The notes: generated from the sequence alone by a model not told the origin. A stretch of 64,000 nt of DNA from CAIMUX01 sp964473865 (GCA_964473865.1 CAYYQN010000024.1:1-64000); one strand, 5' to 3'. Shown: positions 29,701 to 37,848, counted from the first letter of the stretch. Translations and numbers: made by a program.

Positions 29701-32700
29701 CCCATCCGGCTTGACGCGAATGGTGTCCGCATAGACCTCGACATACTCCGTCCTGGTCAGGGTGTCGCTCTGGGCGCCCCTGGCCACCCGGAGCGTGACA
29801 TCGAAACGGCCCGGGGCATCATAAACGTGCGTGGGACTCTGCGTGGTGTCATCGACGTTTCCGTCGCTCTCGAAGTCCCACTGCCACGATGTCGGCTGGC
29901 CGACCGACTGGTCGAGAAAGTCGACCGCCAAGGGCGCACGCCCCAGCAGCGGGCTTCCTGTGAACTCAGCCGACAGCGCGTCAATCACGATGTAGGCCGG
30001 CTTGGTCACCGTGTCCCGTTCCGCGCCGTAGGACGCGACCAGGCGCACCGTGAACGCCCCCGGGGTCTCGTAGGTGCGCTGCGGGTTCTGCGCGGTGTCG
30101 TCCGTGCTCCCGTCGCCGTCGAGGTCCCACTCCCAACCGGTCGGGGACCCCAGCGACTCGTCCGAGAATTGGACGGTGAGCGGCGGAGAGGCGCCGGACC
30201 TCGGCATCCCGCTGAACTGGGCGCGGGTCTCGTAGATCTCGACCCGCTGATCCGCGAGGATGCCGGTGAGCACGCTCCAGCGGCCCGACGGCCAGCGCAC
30301 GATCACGCTGTCCACAGCCTCCGCCCAGCCCAGTCCAAACCCTGCCTGCAGCATGTCCTGGGAGTAGAGGCCGGATCCTCCGCTGATCTCGCGAATCTGC
30401 GAAGTGCCCCCGGCGACGACCCGTACCCGAGCGCCGATGGCCGCGCGGTTCGACTCCACACCGTGGAGCGAGGCGTGCAGCCAGTGCCGGCCCTGACCCA
30501 GAGAATTACGGAGCAAGTAGGCATCTCCGCCGCGTGTCCCCGCAAACGCATCCAGGTCGCCATCATCGTCGCAGTCGCCCCAGGCGACGCCTCCCGCAGC
30601 CTCTGACTGCAGGCACCCGGCGTACGGAGACCTGTCCGCGAATGCTCCGCCGCCGGTGTTTTCGAAGAGGCGCGGGCCCTTCTTTGTCGTGATCAGAAGA
30701 TCGAGGGCGCCGTCGTTGTTGTAGTCCCCCCAGGCCACGCCTCGAGTCTCCGTCACCGCGCTGATGGAGGCGGGGGTAGCATTGGTGAACACTCCGCCGC
30801 TGTCATTCCGGTAGAGCCTGTTGTTCATCGGATTTGCGGACGAGCAAGCCAAGAACAGATCCAGGTCGCCGTCGTTGTCATAGTCTCCCCAAGCGACACC
30901 CATCATGGGACGGTTCGCAACCAGGGAGGTCGAGGAGGTGAAGATCCCTTCGCCGTCGTTGCGGAGGAGTCGGCTGGATCCCATATCCTTGACCACGACG
31001 AGATCCGGGTCGCCATCGTTGTCGTAGTCGCCCCACGCCACGCCCCGCGTGTTTCCGGTCCCGGTCGCGGCCAGCACGGGAGTGGTGACATCCGCAAACC
31101 CGAGTTCTCCGTCGTTGCGGAACAGGTGGTTTCCCGCATCGTATACCCCGACATAGAGATCGACATCGCCGTCGCGGTCGTAGTCAGCCCAGGCCGCGCC
31201 CTCTCCGTGCGTGATGGCGGCGAAGACGGCCGGCGTCACATCGGTGAAGGTCCCGGCACTGTCGTTCCGCAGGAGCTGGGAGGGAGCGGAGGCGGCGGCA
31301 AGAAAGACATCGAGATCGCCGTCATTGTCGTAGTCCGCCCAAACGGCGCTGAGGCTGGTGCCCTGCCCCAGGAGCGGCGGCGGAGTGGCGTCCGTGAAGT
31401 TCCCGGTGCCGTCGTTGCGCAGAATCCGATTCGTTCCGCCGTCGCCGCTGACATAGAGATCCAGGTCGGAGTCGCCGTCGAAGTCGATCCACGAGATACC
31501 GTTGGTGTAGGAACTGAGTCCGAGGGAGTCCCCGGACAGCGGATCGAAGGGCAAGTTGGTACAGGCGCCACCAAGGGTCCAACGCCCGGGGCAGTTAGCC
31601 TCCCAGGTGATCCTGCAGTCTCCGTACGACTCGCAGCAGGAGCCCAGCGGCAGCGGGAGGCATGGATCTCCATCACAGAGGCCACCCGACAGCCAGGCCC
31701 CGTTCGGACACCCGGTCTCGTAGGTCACAGTGCAGATTCCATTAGCCTCGCAGCATCGTCCGACAGGCAGCCCGCACGGGTTCGGTTCGCAGCCCACTCC
31801 GTATGTCCAGAGTCCCGGGCAGTCCGATTGTGCCGTCAGCGTGCAGCTGCCGAGCACGCAGCACGAACCTTCCAGCGGCGGGCAGGGCGACAGAATACCG
31901 GCATTCCATCGCGCCTGCGCCTGATCGGCCTGCTCCTGGAGATCCGTCAGCGTGGCGCCGGCCAGAAGTGCGAAGGCGATCCGGACTGCACCGTTGGCGG
32001 CGAGATTGAATGGGCCGCATGAGATCATGTTCGACCAGTCCGCCGGCCGGTCGCTGGTCACGGTCTGGAACCCGCTGCAGAAGGAGAACTTGTCGGCGTC
32101 GAGGAACCCGGAAGGAGTGAGGTAGACGGCGTTGTCTACCGCTCGGTAGCCGGAGGCGGGGTGGCTCAGGAGCTGGATGCCGTAGACGCTGGGATCGCCG
32201 GTCTCCGACTGCATGAATCCGAGCTTGCGGGCGGCGTCGTAGCCAGCGGTATCATCGGCATAGTCGCCGACGTCCCAATCGGTATAGAGGCCGACAAACA
32301 GCCCGCTCAATGCGCTCGCAGCCGTGATCGTGAGGTCGATCACGACATAGCTGTCTCCTTCCCAGGCGTACACGGCCTGTTGGGTGTTCAGCCGGAGTTT
32401 CGTCGTATCGAAATCCGAGTCGTCGAACGCCGAGCAGGCGAACTGAGTGATCTGGCCTGAACCGCCGGTTGCCATGGCATCGATCGATCGGAAGTTGAAC
32501 GGTCGGGTAGACCCGAAATCGTCCGAACCGTAGGCAGCGTCCGAAACGGCGTTGGGTCCGGTGCCATAGACGAGGCCGCCGTGTGACAGAGCGTTCGGGA
32601 GGCCCTGGAAGCGGAACCCGACGCCCCTGCGCCGCCAGGATCCCGGCTCCAGGTAGCCGTAGGCCCCCGCATCGCTGACGGTGAGCTGCACATCGTTGGC

Positions 32701-32838
32701 GGTGAGGTCCGCCGAAGAGAAGGGCAGCGCCTTCTCACCATCGCGGCCGGCGACCGGGGCCCCATAGGGGCGGGCCGCGGCCGGGGAGGCAAGAAGTACG
32801 AAGGCGAAAGCAGACACGAAGAGCTGGAGCGCGCGCAC
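26770..32838 (-). CDS. Giant mosaic surface protein (Cys-repeat, VCBS, UnbV, PKD, beta-helix, cohesin-like, dockerin-like, sorting tail)
   Basis: 2022 residues. Rough order: signal peptide (FVSAFAFVLLASPAAA); an unassigned domain of about 300 residues; three Cys-rich units of the form G-x-CC...CP...W...C (about 320-427); seven VCBS/FG-GAP repeats with DxDxDGDxD-type calcium loops such as WADYDNDGDLDVFLA (about 447-767); an ASPIC/UnbV module; two PKD domains; a parallel beta-helix (about 1035-1367) opening VKPDGTGDYPTIQAAV; a third PKD; a cohesin-like domain; a carboxypeptidase-regulatory-like strand set with dockerin-like loops (DVNGNGLINALDALKVVRAA); a second cohesin-like domain; and an FlgD-type tail (QPNPFHAGTVFRY to the C-terminus). 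Expected on the cell surface or released. GTG at 32838 is used: GGGAGG lies upstream and the signal peptide begins there. Confidence 0.85.
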   Translation of the reverse strand: MRALQLFVSAFAFVLLASPAAARPYGAPVAGRDGEKALPFSSADLTANDVQLTVSDAGAYGYLEPGSWRRRGVGFRFQGLPNALSHGGLVYGTGPNAVSDAAYGSDDFGSTRPFNFRSIDAMATGGSGQITQFACSAFDDSDFDTTKLRLNTQQAVYAWEGDSYVVIDLTITAASALSGLFVGLYTDWDVGDYADDTAGYDAARKLGFMQSETGDPSVYGIQLLSHPASGYRAVDNAVYLTPSGFLDADKFSFCSGFQTVTSDRPADWSNMISCGPFNLAANGAVRIAFALLAGATLTDLQEQADQAQARWNAGILSPCPPLEGSCCVLGSCTLTAQSDCPGLWTYGVGCEPNPCGLPVGRCCEANGICTVTYETGCPNGAWLSGGLCDGDPCLPLPLGSCCESYGDCRITWEANCPGRWTLGGACTNLPFDPLSGDSLGLSSYTNGISWIDFDGDSDLDLYVSGDGGTNRILRNDGTGNFTDATPPPLLGQGTSLSAVWADYDNDGDLDVFLAAASAPSQLLRNDSAGTFTDVTPAVFAAITHGEGAAWADYDRDGDVDLYVGVYDAGNHLFRNDGELGFADVTTPVLAATGTGNTRGVAWGDYDNDGDPDLVVVKDMGSSRLLRNDGEGIFTSSTSLVANRPMMGVAWGDYDNDGDLDLFLACSSANPMNNRLYRNDSGGVFTNATPASISAVTETRGVAWGDYNNDGALDLLITTKKGPRLFENTGGGAFADRSPYAGCLQSEAAGGVAWGDCDDDGDLDAFAGTRGGDAYLLRNSLGQGRHWLHASLHGVESNRAAIGARVRVVAGGTSQIREISGGSGLYSQDMLQAGFGLGWAEAVDSVIVRWPSGRWSVLTGILADQRVEIYETRAQFSGMPRSGASPPLTVQFSDESLGSPTGWEWDLDGDGSTDDTAQNPQRTYETPGAFTVRLVASYGAERDTVTKPAYIVIDALSAEFTGSPLLGRAPLAVDFLDQSVGQPTSWQWDFESDGNVDDTTQSPTHVYDAPGRFDVTLRVARGAQSDTLTRTEYVEVYADTIRVKPDGTGDYPTIQAAVTAADPGMVVELDDGVFSGPGNCGVDFEGKTIMVRSRSDDPALCIVDCGGQARGFRFGGGEGPATVLAGVTVRNGLASLGGAILISSLSGSASPTITNCRFTGNMQSGGGSWGGGAVLCYGAGAAATTFTDCVFENNTSAGPGGGVSCAAGAAATFSQCRFTDNGAEGGGSAFHGSFDGDIGCRISFDACTFAGNATPPGAPWGAIVLQGGELTLSRCTMALNFGGIDVSETTVLLDRNVLAYCLDGPAMQGAWGAESAITCCVVYGNQGGAGALESVLGQDGNFAADPRFCDPGQRTFSLWADSPCLPENNPLCGLIGAWPQGCIPAAFSATPTRGQVPLEVQFQDETAGNPNRWEWSFDGDGSYESVEQNPIYTYVTRGVYSVILRAYVDDLFWASLTRPGLVLALAQNNMILHPAWIASAAPTGVPIEFAGTSALGAISMRIDFDPSMLSYAGVQTFVPGETFTGGVIGSSVSIQWFDETGGSDPIVPGVDPDTLCAVLFSRVGSDGVTQLQFNEAQCVLGDANADPVADVYWVDAPPCGSVTISAGCVVSGDVSYYWQDKAVPRARLSLGPPNPDVLSDSQGHYLFAPYPVGDYVLQVSKEDDLAGINSLDAVKIIRHGAGLEPLDDPYKLVAADVNGNGLINALDALKVVRAAIGIEPIVAGDWRFTPDSVTYNPLDGDRLQDFVAIRMGDVNGDWSADPVKALTAGRQLRADRQAGEPRLPAITLTLPDTTVSVVAGPFQVPLRVFEFDGIGAISLRITFADSVLQFTGVTSAVPGISFFANLVGDEIRIEWYDGTGGSNPISIGTATLLRLGFQPIGIGGDTSPLRFGALCALGDAQGSPISDIVYVDGSCSLSDITGAPGVSGSAPRELVLYQVQPNPFHAGTVFRYALPVAGHVHLAVFDLGGRRVSVVVDDEREAGLHAEVWSGRDAANRRVPSGIYLVRLSAGGESRTQKLLIYR

Positions 32839-32991
32839 GGCGGTGTCCTCCCGGGGGAGGAACCGAGAGACTCCAAGGGTATCCGACCGCCGGTCCCTCG
32901 GCCGGTCCGACGGGGGCGAGGGATCGCTGACGGACGAGTGGCTGGAGCGGAGAACTCGGCTCCCTGCACCCGATCGATCAGACCGCCCACG

Positions 32992-33021
32992 AGTGTAGCA
33001 CCGCCTGGCCCAGAGCCACAA
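32992..33021 (-). promoter_or_regulatory. Promoter for the giant surface protein
   Basis: Minus strand TTGTGG (33016-33021), 18 bp, TACACT (32992-32997) with a TG one base upstream (extended -10). The leader would be about 150 bases. The -10 context TACACTCGTGGG nearly repeats that of the secreted BNR-propeller gene at 52955. The rest of 32839-33323 (485 bases without a gene) holds this promoter, the leader and the hairpin at 33212-33250; nothing else is evident. Confidence 0.5.
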
Positions 33022-33211
33022 CCGCTTACAGGCCGGGGTGATCCCAGGGTTCCTTGGGTGGTGGCCGCGCGCTCGGGCCGCTCGCCGGGGCGGCGGTATC
33101 CCTTGGGCGTATGGCCTGACAGATCAGTCGAACCGCAACTCAGCACCCCGGCGTCTCTCGGGAAAGGGCCTGCACGTCCGGGTCTGGGCCCTGGCCGGGC
33201 GTACCCAACAC

Positions 33212-33250
33212 CGGAGGCGGGCCGCCGGATCACCCGGCTGCCCGCCTCCG
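33212..33250 (-). terminator. Strong hairpin after the Ig-repeat protein gene
   Basis: Perfect 11-bp arms (cggaggcgggc / gcccgcctccg) enclose a second 5-bp stem (gccgg/ccggc) and a 5-base loop. It starts 74 bases beyond the stop at 33324 and lies upstream of the next promoter, so it probably ends that transcript. There is no T-tract. Confidence 0.6.
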
Positions 33251-33323
33251 CATTCCGCCGCCCTGGGGTCCCACGGCCGTATGACGGACAAACGGCTGAG
33301 ACGGAAGGGGTCTGGCTACGAGG

Positions 33324-36300
33324 TCACTTCATGCCCGCAGCCTTCGAATCCGCGATCGTCACCGACTTGCGCAGAATCATGTTGCCGCTGTAAGCGGGAT
33401 CGAGATCCCGCACCTCGACGTAGACGGTCCCGGCCACATCGGGAGCGGTGAAGCTGAGCCCGCCGGCCGTTCCGTACGCGTTCGTCAACGCGCTGGGGCT
33501 GATCACGCCGGAACTGGCCGTGATCGCCAGCGCATGCCCGCCGAGCGGATTGCCCCAGGCGTCCTTCACCGTGATCGTGAAGTAGCTCTGGGCGTTCGGA
33601 GGCATGGGAGCCAGGTCCACCGACGACTTCGAGGCCGAGGCGGGCCCGGTCCGCAGCTGCACCTGCAGGAGGTCCCCCTCGGGGCCGAACCCGGCCGACA
33701 CCGGCACCATGTCGATTCCGCCGATGCCGTCGTCGGAGGAGTCCGCCGGGCTGTAGGAGAAGTCACAGGTGAGCACCGGCGAGGTGTACACCGCCTTGGC
33801 GATGCTGGCGTTGCAGCCATCGTCGGACTTCTCGATCGAGCCGATCTCACCGTAGACCGCGGAGAGTTCGACCTCGGCCGGCAGAACGTAGAGACCGTTG
33901 AAGTCGAGCACCTCGATGCGCAGCTTGAGCTCGGTCTCGCCGTCGGCGGGGAGCGAGACCATCTCCTGGGACGGAACCACGAAGCGAGCAGAGAACGGCG
34001 GACCCGAGCCGATGAACGATCCGGTCTCGGTCAGGTCTCCTCCCAGCGTCGAGGCGGAGATCGTGACGATGCCGCACTCCGGCCAGCCGGTGGTGAACCA
34101 GTTGAACGTGGCGAACCCGCGCTCGGTGGTCGAGCTGCCCAGTTCGGTTCTCCCGCGGACCATCCCGTAGTTGGTGGTGAAATAGACGACCGTGCCGTCC
34201 CGCACCGGATTGTGATAGAGGTCGTAGACCAGCGCCGTGCCCGGGTTCTCCACCGCCACGGTGTTGCAGGCCAGGACATTGCACTTCTCGACTCCCAACG
34301 ACAGCAGCGCGGGCGGACCGGCCGCGATCGCGACCGGCGTGTGCGCCGAGACGCCGGCGCTCGAGAGGACGCGGGAGCGCACCTCCACCGTTCCGGACCG
34401 CGTCCCCGACCGCAGGGTGACCTCCGCGATGCCGTTCGGGTCCGTGGGCACGACCACCGAGTCGCACTGGCAGCAGGTGAATTCCTCGCCGCCGCCCGGC
34501 CCGCCGATCAGCACGAAGGCGACCGGCTCATCGGCGCCCACCGGCAGGCCGCGGCAGTCATAGACGCGCGCGATCACCCGGGTCTGCTCGACCGCGCCGG
34601 TCCCGCGCACCGCGATTTCCGGGAGCTCGGGATTCAGCGTCACGCTGCAGATGATCCCGGCGCCGCCGCTGACCTGGATCTCGCTCACGCACTCCACCAC
34701 TCCACCCGTGGCCCCGGTGGTCGAGCAGGTGATTCGGGCCACGCCGTCGCCTCCGCTTCCGGGAAGCGCGGTGAAGGTCGCCTCCGCGACGCCGGCCTGG
34801 GTGTAGGAGACATCGGGACCGTGGGCGCCCTGGACCATCCCCTGATCGGCGCGGAAGCGAACCGGGGTCCCGTCCGTCACCGGGTTCTGCGCCGCGTCGT
34901 AGACCCAGGCCCGAACGATGCTCTCGTTCTGCGGTCCGAGCCGCGCGGAGTCGGCGACGCACGTCAGGAACGACGGGCCGCCGGGCGCAAGGTAGACTTC
35001 CTTCGTTCCGGTCACGCCGGCACACGCAGCGCTGACGCGCACGCCGCCGCTCTTGGTGCCCGAGAGCAGCACCGCCACGGCGTTCCCATCCGCATCGGTT
35101 CCGGCATCGACCCGGCCCGAGACCTCGTTCTCAAGCCTTTCCCCGCCGCCGGGTCCGGCGGCGATGCGGAAGGTGACGATCGTCCCGCTGGGGGGCGGAT
35201 TGCCGCTGGTGGTGACACAGGTGGCGATCACGGCGTTGCGAGTCACCCCCCCACCGCCGGCGACCGTCATCTCCGCGAACTCCGAGTCGAGCGTCACCGA
35301 CTGGACCGACGGCGGCGCCAGGATCTCCAGCGGCGCCTCCGCGATCACCCCGTCGACCACGGCATGCACCCGAGCCGTCATCGGAACCCGCCCGACCGCG
35401 AGTTCGAAGCCGACGCGGCCGGCGCCATCGGTGAGTCCGGCCACCGTCACCGTCCCCGCCGGCGTCCAGGCGTGACTGCCGTCCGCATCGTCGAGCAGCT
35501 GATCCGTGCCGGAAGTGAAGACCCCATCGGCGTCGACATCCTCGAACCGTTCTCCGGCCACGATCGCGATCGCCTTCCCGGCCAGCGCGCGGCCGGCGGC
35601 ATCCGCAACGACCGCACTGCCGCCCACGCGCCCGATTCCGTCGGCATAGAGCGCCGTCGCATCGAGCGATAGTTCGAGTCGACTGGCCGGAGGCACCGGA
35701 ATCAGGCGTAGGGTGGTGATGCCGAACCCATTGGTGGTCGTCGCCCGAATGGTGACGATGCCGGCCTGCACGCCTGCCGTGTAGGTGAGGCTCGCCGCGC
35801 CGCCCGCATCGGTCGTGAGCGAAGAGGCGACCGAGCCGATGGCATCCCAGCGCCCGTTCTCGTTTCCGTCTTCGAACGCCTCCGGCGCGTCATAGAACCC
35901 GTTCTCATTGGCGTCCGTGAACGGCTCGCCCGCCGTGCAGCGAAGAACGATTCCCGAGACCGAGGTCCCGGCCCAGTCCTGCGCGCGCACCTCGAATTCG
36001 GCCCGGCTCACGCCGTCCGCCAGGAGCTCGCGCGTCGTCGACTCCAGGGTGACCACAAGCTCGAGAGAGTGCTGCTGCACGACCAGCTCGCGCGAGACCC
36101 CGCCACCGGTGATCCGCAGATAGACGGGACCGATCGCGGAGCCGGCTTGATAGCGGAATCGCGCCAGTCCGCGGTCGTCGGTCGTTGCCCGCTCCGGCAG
36201 GTCTCCCTCCGCATCCCACGCTCCATCGCCGTCCCGGTCGCCGCTGGCCGGAATCGCCTCGCCCGGGTCGTAGATGCCGTTTCCGTTCGCATCGGTGAAT

Positions 36301-36872
36301 CGATCCCCGGCGGCGAGCACGAGCGGCACCCCGGCGAGCGGCGAGCGGGCCGCGCCGGTGGTGCCGACGACAGTGAACTCCAACGTCGAGACCCCGTCGG
36401 CCGGCAGGCCGGTCTGCCCATCCGGCGTAGAGACCTCGAGGGTGGTCGCTTCCTGCGTCACCGCCTGCACCTGCAGAACCAGGTACTTGACGCTGCCGCC
36501 GACCTGCACGCGCAGCGTGACCAGGCCCGTCGCCGCGCCGGAGGCGCGAAACACCGTCGTCGCGGCGCCTCCCACATCGGTCACGCATTCGGTCTTGGAG
36601 AAGCTGCCGGCGCCGGCCGCCGGCATCTCCGAGAAGACGGCTGCGGCCCCGGAAACCGGTGTGCCCGGTTCCGGTCCCTGCACGACCCAGGCGTACACCT
36701 GGGTGGAGTCCGCGGGCCCAAGCACGGTCCGGTCCGCCTCCACCCGCGCCAGGCGCAACTCCGCTGCCGGCGTCGGCTGGACGGGATCGTCCTTCTGACA
36801 GGCGTGTTGCAGCCCGAGGACGGCCACGAACCCGAGCAGAATCCAATACCACCGATGCGAGCGCTGCGGCAT
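33324..36872 (-). CDS. Large Big_1/invasin-type Ig-repeat surface protein
   Basis: 1182 residues. The N-terminus has a hydrophobic segment ending LGLQHACQKDD; the cysteine suggests a lipoprotein although the residues before it are not a classic lipobox. The rest is a string of about ten Ig-like beta domains of the bacterial Ig / invasin type, recognisable from the recurring 'G.v.V...F......G........TD..G.A...' phrases, for example TECVTDVGGAATTVF and TDPNGIAEVTLRSGTRSG. Three units carry insertions rich in Asp/Asn/Gly (FTDANGNGIYDPGEAI; DANENGFYDAPEAF; DVDADGVF) resembling calcium-binding thrombospondin-3 loops. No FlgD tail is present. ATG at 36872 follows GGAGG. Adhesin or structural surface role is inferred. 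Confidence 0.8.
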   Translation of the reverse strand: MPQRSHRWYWILLGFVAVLGLQHACQKDDPVQPTPAAELRLARVEADRTVLGPADSTQVYAWVVQGPEPGTPVSGAAAVFSEMPAAGAGSFSKTECVTDVGGAATTVFRASGAATGLVTLRVQVGGSVKYLVLQVQAVTQEATTLEVSTPDGQTGLPADGVSTLEFTVVGTTGAARSPLAGVPLVLAAGDRFTDANGNGIYDPGEAIPASGDRDGDGAWDAEGDLPERATTDDRGLARFRYQAGSAIGPVYLRITGGGVSRELVVQQHSLELVVTLESTTRELLADGVSRAEFEVRAQDWAGTSVSGIVLRCTAGEPFTDANENGFYDAPEAFEDGNENGRWDAIGSVASSLTTDAGGAASLTYTAGVQAGIVTIRATTTNGFGITTLRLIPVPPASRLELSLDATALYADGIGRVGGSAVVADAAGRALAGKAIAIVAGERFEDVDADGVFTSGTDQLLDDADGSHAWTPAGTVTVAGLTDGAGRVGFELAVGRVPMTARVHAVVDGVIAEAPLEILAPPSVQSVTLDSEFAEMTVAGGGGVTRNAVIATCVTTSGNPPPSGTIVTFRIAAGPGGGERLENEVSGRVDAGTDADGNAVAVLLSGTKSGGVRVSAACAGVTGTKEVYLAPGGPSFLTCVADSARLGPQNESIVRAWVYDAAQNPVTDGTPVRFRADQGMVQGAHGPDVSYTQAGVAEATFTALPGSGGDGVARITCSTTGATGGVVECVSEIQVSGGAGIICSVTLNPELPEIAVRGTGAVEQTRVIARVYDCRGLPVGADEPVAFVLIGGPGGGEEFTCCQCDSVVVPTDPNGIAEVTLRSGTRSGTVEVRSRVLSSAGVSAHTPVAIAAGPPALLSLGVEKCNVLACNTVAVENPGTALVYDLYHNPVRDGTVVYFTTNYGMVRGRTELGSSTTERGFATFNWFTTGWPECGIVTISASTLGGDLTETGSFIGSGPPFSARFVVPSQEMVSLPADGETELKLRIEVLDFNGLYVLPAEVELSAVYGEIGSIEKSDDGCNASIAKAVYTSPVLTCDFSYSPADSSDDGIGGIDMVPVSAGFGPEGDLLQVQLRTGPASASKSSVDLAPMPPNAQSYFTITVKDAWGNPLGGHALAITASSGVISPSALTNAYGTAGGLSFTAPDVAGTVYVEVRDLDPAYSGNMILRKSVTIADSKAAGMK

Positions 36873-37185
36873 CACGGCTAACCTCCGGAAAAAGCCTCGA
36901 AAGAACTTCCGGAATGCACCACAATTCACTGCCCGCTCGTCGGTTAGGCCAGATCGCTCCGGGGCGGAAAGGGTGTCATTCCCCTCTCTCTTTTCGACTT
37001 ACCGGAGAGAAACCTGTAGTCCCTCGTGCGTTGTTCACGGCGAAAAGGAGGGTGGGCGGAAGGTGACGCTATCGACGTCGGGTATCAACAAGCGCCCTCG
37101 AGAAGTCCGGGAGAACATGCCCGGGGAGGGGGGAGTCGAGAGGTGAGGCGAGGAGATCGGGCAGGTCACACCGCCCCGCGCGCAA
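36873..37185. other. Leader region of the Ig-repeat gene
   Basis: 313 bases between the cold-shock gene and the Ig-repeat gene, without a coding frame. An inverted repeat ccggaa/ttccgg (36885-36890 and 36907-36912) overlaps the GGAGG ribosome-binding site of the Ig-repeat gene and could mask it. No convincing promoter was found. Confidence 0.35.
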
Positions 37186-37395
37186 TCAGCCTTCTATCTT
37201 CTTGACCAGGGTGGCCTGCGCGCCCTTCGGGCCTTCCTGATAGTCGAACTCGACGACCTGGCCTTCCTTGAGGGTCCGGAACCCTTCGCCTTCGATGACC
37301 GAGTAGTGGACGAAGATGTCGCTCTCGCCTTCGCGCGAGATGAAGCCGTAGCCCTTGCTCTCGTTGAACCACTTCACGTGACCGGTGCTCAGCAT
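37186..37395 (-). CDS. Cold-shock protein of the CspA family
   Basis: 69 residues, one cold-shock domain: VKWFNESKGYGFI (RNP1) and SDIFVHYSVI (RNP2) are both intact. It binds single-stranded RNA/DNA and melts RNA structure. HYSVIEGEGFRTL differs slightly from the usual FVHFSAI, as in several non-proteobacterial homologues. ATG at 37395 follows GGAGG by five to six bases. Its promoter is predicted at 37578-37607, giving a leader of about 175 bases that contains a short coding frame and a terminator-like hairpin, reminiscent of the long regulated leaders of csp genes. Confidence 0.96.
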   Translation of the reverse strand: MLSTGHVKWFNESKGYGFISREGESDIFVHYSVIEGEGFRTLKEGQVVEFDYQEGPKGAQATLVKKIEG

Positions 37396-37484
37396 GGAAT
37401 CCTCCGTGACTACGAGGAAGTCGTGCGCTGTAGGGTCGCGCCGCGCCGCGCAAACATCGAGGTGCGGGCCTGAAAAGACGAGAA

Positions 37485-37515
37485 CGGGGACAACCGGATC
37501 AGTCCGGCGTCCCCG
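37485..37515 (-). terminator. Terminator-like hairpin inside the csp leader
   Basis: On the minus strand: stem CGGGGAC/GTCCCCG enclosing a second stem CCGGA/TCCGG with loop CTGA, followed at once by TTCTCGTCTTTT. This is the best intrinsic-terminator shape in the window, and it lies between the predicted csp promoter and the csp start codon. It may be a transcription attenuator of csp; alternatively it ends transcripts from the propeller gene upstream. Confidence 0.6.
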
Positions 37516-37525
37516 CTCCAAGAGA

Positions 37526-37552
37526 TCATCGCCCGTTACGGCAGCGACGCAT
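37526..37552 (-). CDS. Possible leader peptide in the csp leader (8 codons)
   Basis: ATG at 37552 preceded by AGGGGGGACT; codons give MRRCRNGR then TGA. Four of the eight codons are arginine. The stop lies 10 bases before the terminator-like hairpin, the arrangement of leader peptides in ribosome-mediated attenuation. It is too short to be certain; chance occurrence is possible. Confidence 0.3.
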   Translation of the reverse strand: MRRCRNGR

Positions 37553-37577
37553 AGTCCCCCCTGAAACCAACAGGCGC

Positions 37578-37607
37578 AGGCTAGCCCGGTGTCCAAGGGG
37601 CCGTCAA
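37578..37607 (-). promoter_or_regulatory. Sigma-70-type promoter for csp
   Basis: Minus strand TTGACG (37602-37607), 18 bp, TAGCCT (37578-37583). Predicted start near 37571, about 175 bases before the csp ATG. Confidence 0.55.
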
Positions 37608-37745
37608 TCGGTTTTCCGGGACCGGCGGGAAGCTCCCGATCATTCGTTCATCGTCAGGCCATCATGGTAACGGCCAGCCACTCGCCTGCCGACCTGCGGC
37701 CGTCCGCTCGGATGGGGACCGACGTGGTTTGACAACGGGCCCGCG

Positions 37746-37848
37746 GCTAGGGATCCCAGCGGGCGAGGTTCTGCGATCTCGGGGAGAGCGTTGCGGACGG
37801 CATTGGGTTCCTTGCAGCTAGGGATCCCAGCGGGCAAGGTTCTGCGAT
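37746..37848. repeat. Direct repeat of the propeller gene's 3' end
   Basis: A 32-base segment at 37817-37848, which encodes the last residues (SQNLARWDP and stop) of the propeller lipoprotein, recurs at 37746-37777 with one mismatch. The offset is 71 bases, not a multiple of three, so the second copy is outside the gene. It could be a duplication scar or the relic of a longer repeat-containing gene. Confidence 0.8.

Noticed and set aside
28423..30606. 727-codon plus-strand frame opposite the giant protein
   Set aside because: The minus strand has PKD, VCBS and beta-helix signatures in frame. The plus frame has none.
33534..35672. 712-codon plus-strand frame opposite the Ig-repeat gene
   Set aside because: Antisense shadow with repeated His/Arg/Asp pattern and no ribosome site or promoter.
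36960..37120. c-di-GMP (GEMM) riboswitch-like bases, ggtgacgct
   Set aside because: The short match is on the strand without a downstream gene, and the other conserved segments are absent.
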